A stretch of 64,000 bases of DNA from Ferdinandcohnia sp047246645. GTDB taxonomy: Bacteria > Bacillota > Bacilli > Bacillales > Bacillaceae_L. Position 1 is the stretch's first letter. Each line of letters begins with the position of its first letter. The position numbers and the translations under genes were made by a program. Of this stretch, positions 60,332 to 64,000 are shown piece after piece. The notes under the pieces are model-generated. The model ran no database searches. It worked only from the letters and a program-made list of their open reading frames with translations, and was not told where the DNA came from. The stretch spans positions 1 to 64,000 of the forward strand of contig NZ_JBFOKR010000016.1 of the NCBI RefSeq assembly GCF_047246645.1, written 5' to 3'.

Positions 60332-61469
60332 TATTTTTTTACAAAGGCTACGAAAAGAGCTGTCATTTCAGTGGAACATTTTTCGAAGTGTGATTGATTG
60401 GACGATATTTATCTATTTATTTGTTCCAGCACTTGCAATAATTGGTTATAACTATTACTTATTGTGGGTTTCCCAACCTGACTGGGTAGTTGCAATTCCT
60501 TTGCCTGTTTATTTATCAGTACTTTACTTTTTTTGTTGGCAGGGATATATACGAACATTTTTAGAAGAAGCGGACCAATTATTTTTGATTCAAAAAAACA
60601 AAGCATTGATTGAACTAAAGAAGAGGACTAGAGATTTCTATTTATACGGATACATACTAGGTATTTTAAGTATACTTATCATAATGTTGCCCTTCCTGTA
60701 TAATCACTTTTCGTTAACTTGGATACAAATATCTCTTATAGGGTTTTATCTTTGTAGTTTGAGGACGGCTATCCTTATAACCAAGCAGTATTTAGATGAT
60801 ATTCAGTCAACGTGGAAGAAATGGTTATATTCGAGTCTACTATTTATACTACTAGGTTTATTTACGCTATCAATTATACAATGGTCTTTATATTCATTTG
60901 AGTATCTGCTGATTTTTGTAGGGCTAATCCAGCTTGTGATTAGTTTCTTTTACTCGAGTTTGAGAATGAAAAAAAAGACTACTTTTTTACAGGACGTTAA
61001 AAATGATAAGATTCAAAAGTTGAAATTAATGAAAATGATATTTATCTTTTCTGAATATGTTGAAAAAGTACCGGAACAACGTAAACGAAATCCGTTATTT
61101 TATAGGAATTCAAAACGTATCTACAATATCCGCAATCGTCGAAAAGCGTTGCAGGAACTATACATAAAGGTTTTTATTCGAAACAAAGGCTATCTTTTAC
61201 AGTATCTTCAAATAACCGGTGTAACGGTGACTGCTATACTTGTTATTCCACCGGTCTGGATTAAATGCTTACTTTTACTTGGGTATTCACTTCTTATCCA
61301 ATCGTGGTTGAAGGTAGTTTATAAGCGAGTTATGGCAAACCATTTCATTGTGACAGTAAGAAAGGACGACCCAGTTCGCTTTCAGGCGGAGAGATTTGTT
61401 GTAAATGCCTTTTCTCTTCCAGTAATATGTATTGTAGGTATTATTACATTAAGCGTCATCTTACTATGA
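60321..61469 (+). CDS. ythQ: ABC transporter permease (YthQ, EcsB-like)
   Basis: 382 aa with about seven transmembrane helices in two clusters and a basic central loop (SLRMKKKTTFLQ ... RNPLFYRNSKRIYNIRNRRKALQELYIK), as in EcsB/YthQ. ATG at 60321 lies inside the end of ythP; an earlier in-frame start at 60270 is buried in ythP with no ribosome site. Membrane half of the YthPQ transporter. Confidence 0.88.
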   Translation: MGSNIFLQRLRKELSFQWNIFRSVIDWTIFIYLFVPALAIIGYNYYLLWVSQPDWVVAIPLPVYLSVLYFFCWQGYIRTFLEEADQLFLIQKNKALIELKKRTRDFYLYGYILGILSILIIMLPFLYNHFSLTWIQISLIGFYLCSLRTAILITKQYLDDIQSTWKKWLYSSLLFILLGLFTLSIIQWSLYSFEYLLIFVGLIQLVISFFYSSLRMKKKTTFLQDVKNDKIQKLKLMKMIFIFSEYVEKVPEQRKRNPLFYRNSKRIYNIRNRRKALQELYIKVFIRNKGYLLQYLQITGVTVTAILVIPPVWIKCLLLLGYSLLIQSWLKVVYKRVMANHFIVTVRKDDPVRFQAERFVVNAFSLPVICIVGIITLSVILL

Positions 61470-61488
61470 TGTAGAAGGAGTATGAATT

Positions 61489-62901
61489 ATGGAATCTATT
61501 AATTGGCTAGAAGAAGTAATGAAGCGAAAAGAGCAGCTAGTAAAGGATACCCAAGAGTTTCTTCGCATAAAGAGTGTTCTTGATGAGGAGAACGGGACTC
61601 CGACGGCTCCTTTTGGAGCGGGTATTGATGAGGCACTCCACTATTTATTAGATAAAGGGAATGATGAAGGATTTGCATCTAAAAACCTAGATGGACTTGC
61701 TGGACATCTTGAAATGGGATCAGGTAAGGATTTGATTGGTATCTTATGTCACATTGATGTTGTTCCTGAAGGGGATGGATGGGCTAGTGATCCATTTGGA
61801 GCTGAAATACGCGATGGGAAAATCTTTGCGAGAGGCTCACTAGATGATAAAGGTCCAACAATGGCCGCCTACTATGCAATGAAAATAGTCAAGGAACTAA
61901 ATTTATCTTTATCCAAGCGTGTCCGGATGATTATTGGAACAGATGAAGAAAGTGATTGGCGTTGTGTAGAGCACTACTTTAAGCATGAAGAAATGCCAAC
62001 AATGGGTTTTGCTCCAGACGCTGATTTTCCAATTATCTATGCAGAAAAAGGGATTTCAGATTTTGATATCGTTCAGAATTCGAATGCCTCTGCTGAAGGA
62101 ACTTCTCTTATATTAGAATATGTAAGGTCAGGGCGTCGCTACAATATGGTGCCTGATTTTGCTGAAGCAAAAATTCAAGGCGAAGGTGATCTTCAAAAAA
62201 TAGTTAATGAATTTCATGGTTTTCTCGAAGAGAATTCATTGATAGGGCGCGGCATGTGTGATAATGACACATTACTTTTAGAAGTAGAAGGTGTGTCTGC
62301 ACATGGTATGGAACCTGACCATGGGAAAAATGCTGGATTATTTTTAGCAAGCTTTTTACAGTCTTACAGCGTAGATGAAAAAGCAAAGCAATTTCTCACT
62401 TTTGTAAATGAGTTTTTTGTCGGAGACTCACGTGGTAAAAAGTTAGGCGTTGCATATTCAGATGATATTACAGGTGATTTAACGATTAATGTTGGTAAAC
62501 TCACGTACGTAAGAGAAAATGGAGGCAGTCTTGGTTTAAACCTTCGATATCCAGTAACAAATGATATGGATTCTACAAAGAAGTTGATTGAGGAAACATG
62601 TAAACAATACTCCTTCAAAATATCGAATTTTAGCAACTCTCGTCCACATCATGTCGATAAGGAGCATGATTTAGTAAAAACTCTTCAATCTGTTTATGAG
62701 CAACAAACAGGGGAAGAAGCAACACTCGTATCAATTGGTGGAGGTACATATGCAAGGTCATTAAAAGCTGGTGTTGCATTCGGTCCATTGTTCCCGGGAA
62801 GACCGGATGTTGCACATCAAAAAGATGAATATATCATGGTAGATGATTTAATAAAGGCAACAGCTATTTATGCTCAAGCGATTTATGAATTAGCAAAATA
62901 A
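61489..62901 (+). CDS. pepV: Dipeptidase PepV
   Basis: 470 aa, M20 family, two-zinc dipeptidase. Metal motifs GILCHIDVVPEGDGW (His-x-Asp), ARGSLDDKGPT (Asp bridging), GTDEESDWRC (Glu-Glu), FAPDADFP and the final ArgPro-GlyRP region (FGPLFPGRPDVAHQKDEY). Counterpart of B. subtilis YtjP. ATG after aaggag, 20 bases after ythQ, so read-through from ythPQ is possible. Confidence 0.94.
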   Translation: MESINWLEEVMKRKEQLVKDTQEFLRIKSVLDEENGTPTAPFGAGIDEALHYLLDKGNDEGFASKNLDGLAGHLEMGSGKDLIGILCHIDVVPEGDGWASDPFGAEIRDGKIFARGSLDDKGPTMAAYYAMKIVKELNLSLSKRVRMIIGTDEESDWRCVEHYFKHEEMPTMGFAPDADFPIIYAEKGISDFDIVQNSNASAEGTSLILEYVRSGRRYNMVPDFAEAKIQGEGDLQKIVNEFHGFLEENSLIGRGMCDNDTLLLEVEGVSAHGMEPDHGKNAGLFLASFLQSYSVDEKAKQFLTFVNEFFVGDSRGKKLGVAYSDDITGDLTINVGKLTYVRENGGSLGLNLRYPVTNDMDSTKKLIEETCKQYSFKISNFSNSRPHHVDKEHDLVKTLQSVYEQQTGEEATLVSIGGGTYARSLKAGVAFGPLFPGRPDVAHQKDEYIMVDDLIKATAIYAQAIYELAK

Positions 62902-62910
62902 TAATTAAAA

Positions 62911-62940
62911 ACAAAAGCTCGCCAGATGGCGAGCTTTGCT
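62911..62940. terminator. Bidirectional terminator between pepV and the cysteine synthase gene
   Basis: AAAGCTCGCC, loop agat, GGCGAGCTTT with T/A runs on both strands. Confidence 0.9.
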
Positions 62941-63865
62941 AATTAAATAAATCGCTTGATAAATATCTTTCACCTGTGTCACATGCAATACAAACCACAA
63001 CGTCATCAGCAGTTAAACGATTAGCTACTTGAATAGCAGCATAGCATGCAGCACCTGATGATGGTCCCACTAATATTCCTTCTTGTTGAGCAAGTTTTCT
63101 TACTGTATTATAGGCGTCTTCGTCTTCAATCTTAAAGATTTCATCATAAACATCTTGATTTAATATTTTTGGTATAAAACCGGGACTTGTACCAACAAGT
63201 TTATGCTTCCCGGGTTTTCCACCTGATAAGACTGGAGAACCAGCAGGTTCTACAACATGAACTGATAAATCGGAGTAATGAGCTTTCAGAGTCTCTCCTG
63301 TTCCTGTAATTGTACCGCCGGTTCCAGCAGTCGCAACAAATGCAGTGAGGTTCTTTCCTATAGAATTCATGGCGTTAATTATTTCAACTGCTGTTGAATA
63401 CCGATGTGCATCTGGATTTGCATTATTTTCAAACTGCATCGGAATGAAGCTATTGGGAATTTGCTGTGCTAGTTCTTTTGCTTTATTAATTGCCCCTGGC
63501 ATTTTTTCGTCCCCAGGCGTTAATACAACCTCTGCACCATATGCTTTTAAAAGGTTAATTCTTTCCTGAGTCATCGTGTCGGGCATGACAAGTATTGCCT
63601 TATATCCCCTTGCTGCTGCATTCATTGCAAGACCAATTCCTGTATTTCCACTTGTCGGTTCAATAATCGTTGAGTTTGGTTTTAACAAATCAGCTTTTTC
63701 TGCTTCAATAATCATATTAAATGCTGCACGGTCCTTTACACTACCACTTGGATTGAAATATTCTAATTTTAAATAGATAGAGGCTTTCCCTTTGGGACTA
63801 ATTTTATTTAATTTGACTAATGGTGTTTCACCAATTAAGTCAGAGATAGTGTTTACAACCTTCAA
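62939..63865 (-). CDS. ytkP: Cysteine synthase (YtkP-like O-acetylserine sulfhydrylase)
   Basis: 308 aa fold-type II PLP enzyme making cysteine from O-acetylserine and sulfide. Schiff-base Lys44 in NPSGSVKDRAAFN, PTSGNTGIGLAM substrate loop, phosphate-binding GTGGTITGTG and GPSSGAACYAA. Gene context (next to pepV) points to the second cysteine synthase YtkP rather than main CysK. TTG start 9 bases after aaaggaag. No CymR box or T-box was recognised upstream. Confidence 0.92.
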   Translation of the reverse strand: MKVVNTISDLIGETPLVKLNKISPKGKASIYLKLEYFNPSGSVKDRAAFNMIIEAEKADLLKPNSTIIEPTSGNTGIGLAMNAAARGYKAILVMPDTMTQERINLLKAYGAEVVLTPGDEKMPGAINKAKELAQQIPNSFIPMQFENNANPDAHRYSTAVEIINAMNSIGKNLTAFVATAGTGGTITGTGETLKAHYSDLSVHVVEPAGSPVLSGGKPGKHKLVGTSPGFIPKILNQDVYDEIFKIEDEDAYNTVRKLAQQEGILVGPSSGAACYAAIQVANRLTADDVVVCIACDTGERYLSSDLFN

Positions 63866-64000
63866 CTATTACACTTCCTTTGATGATTAATTACACACAG
63901 AGACCTATGTAGTTTGTGTATTTTAATGATATAAAATGTAGAGTGGTGTTTTAGGACCTAAGGTAATTATATACCGTTAAGCTAGTTTTACTTTACCACA

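Overview
The window reads as chromosome from a low-GC member of the Bacillaceae (Bacillus in the broad sense). Evidence: the tRNA order at the left edge (Ser-fMet-Asp-Phe-His-Gly-Ile-Asn-Ser-Glu) matches the 3' end of the Bacillus subtilis trnB cluster; most protein genes are recognisable counterparts of the B. subtilis 'yt' region (men operon, luxS, ytkD, ytlACD, ytmAB, pckA, metK, ytoA, ytpB, ytqAB, leuS, ytgP, ytzG, ytzE, ythPQ, pepV, ytkP); and start sites carry strong Shine-Dalgarno sequences with frequent GTG and TTG starts. No prophage, transposase, CRISPR array or obvious defence island was found.

Layout. 1-1250: tRNA cluster interrupted by two related 80-bp structured elements, each behind a duplicated tRNA 5' end. 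1280-7520: small and accessory genes (GNAT, AIM24-type, penicillin-acylase-type hydrolase, YteA-like zinc finger) ending in menA, which faces the men operon. 7944-15419: menF-D-H-B then a strong terminator, then menE-C, giving menaquinone synthesis from chorismate. 15558-17876: a frameshifted MurE-like gene and a ZIP metal transporter with two MntR-like boxes. 18400-26270: mostly small housekeeping and stress genes (DUF1540, carbonic anhydrase, YtkA-like lipoprotein, YidD, LuxS, amidase, Dps, threonine aldolase, Nudix YtkD). 26291-28851: an SsuABC/ThiXYZ-type ABC importer. 29158-37377: ytmAB, pckA, a SAM riboswitch and metK, gamma carbonic anhydrase, terpene synthase ytpB and the tRNA-modification pair ytqBA. 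37566-39449: two small genes and an MFS transporter.

39567-44655 is a self-contained catabolic module: a PAS/AAA+/Fis sigma-54 activator, three 16-bp dyads that also form its terminator, a near-consensus -24/-12 promoter, and an operon for CoA transferase A and B, a GntP-family permease and a 3-hydroxybutyrate dehydrogenase. It most likely imports and oxidises 3-hydroxybutyrate or a similar short acid to acetoacetyl-CoA. 44890-45951 is a lipoprotein copper nitrite reductase with an FNR-like box at about -41.5, which with the menaquinone genes suggests anaerobic respiratory capacity. 46490-49249 is T-box-controlled leuS. 49510-64000 carries ytoP, ytwF, a TIMP-like membrane protein, cse60, ytfP, MurJ, RsuA-type pseudouridine synthase, ytzE, an EcsAB-like ABC exporter, dipeptidase PepV and a cysteine synthase.

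The least explained signals are the twin tRNA-invading elements, the phased dyads of the sigma-54 module, the MntR-like control of the ZIP transporter, the broken MurE paralogue, and three families of non-coding repeats. Start sites were chosen by Shine-Dalgarno position and remembered family N-termini; no database search was possible.
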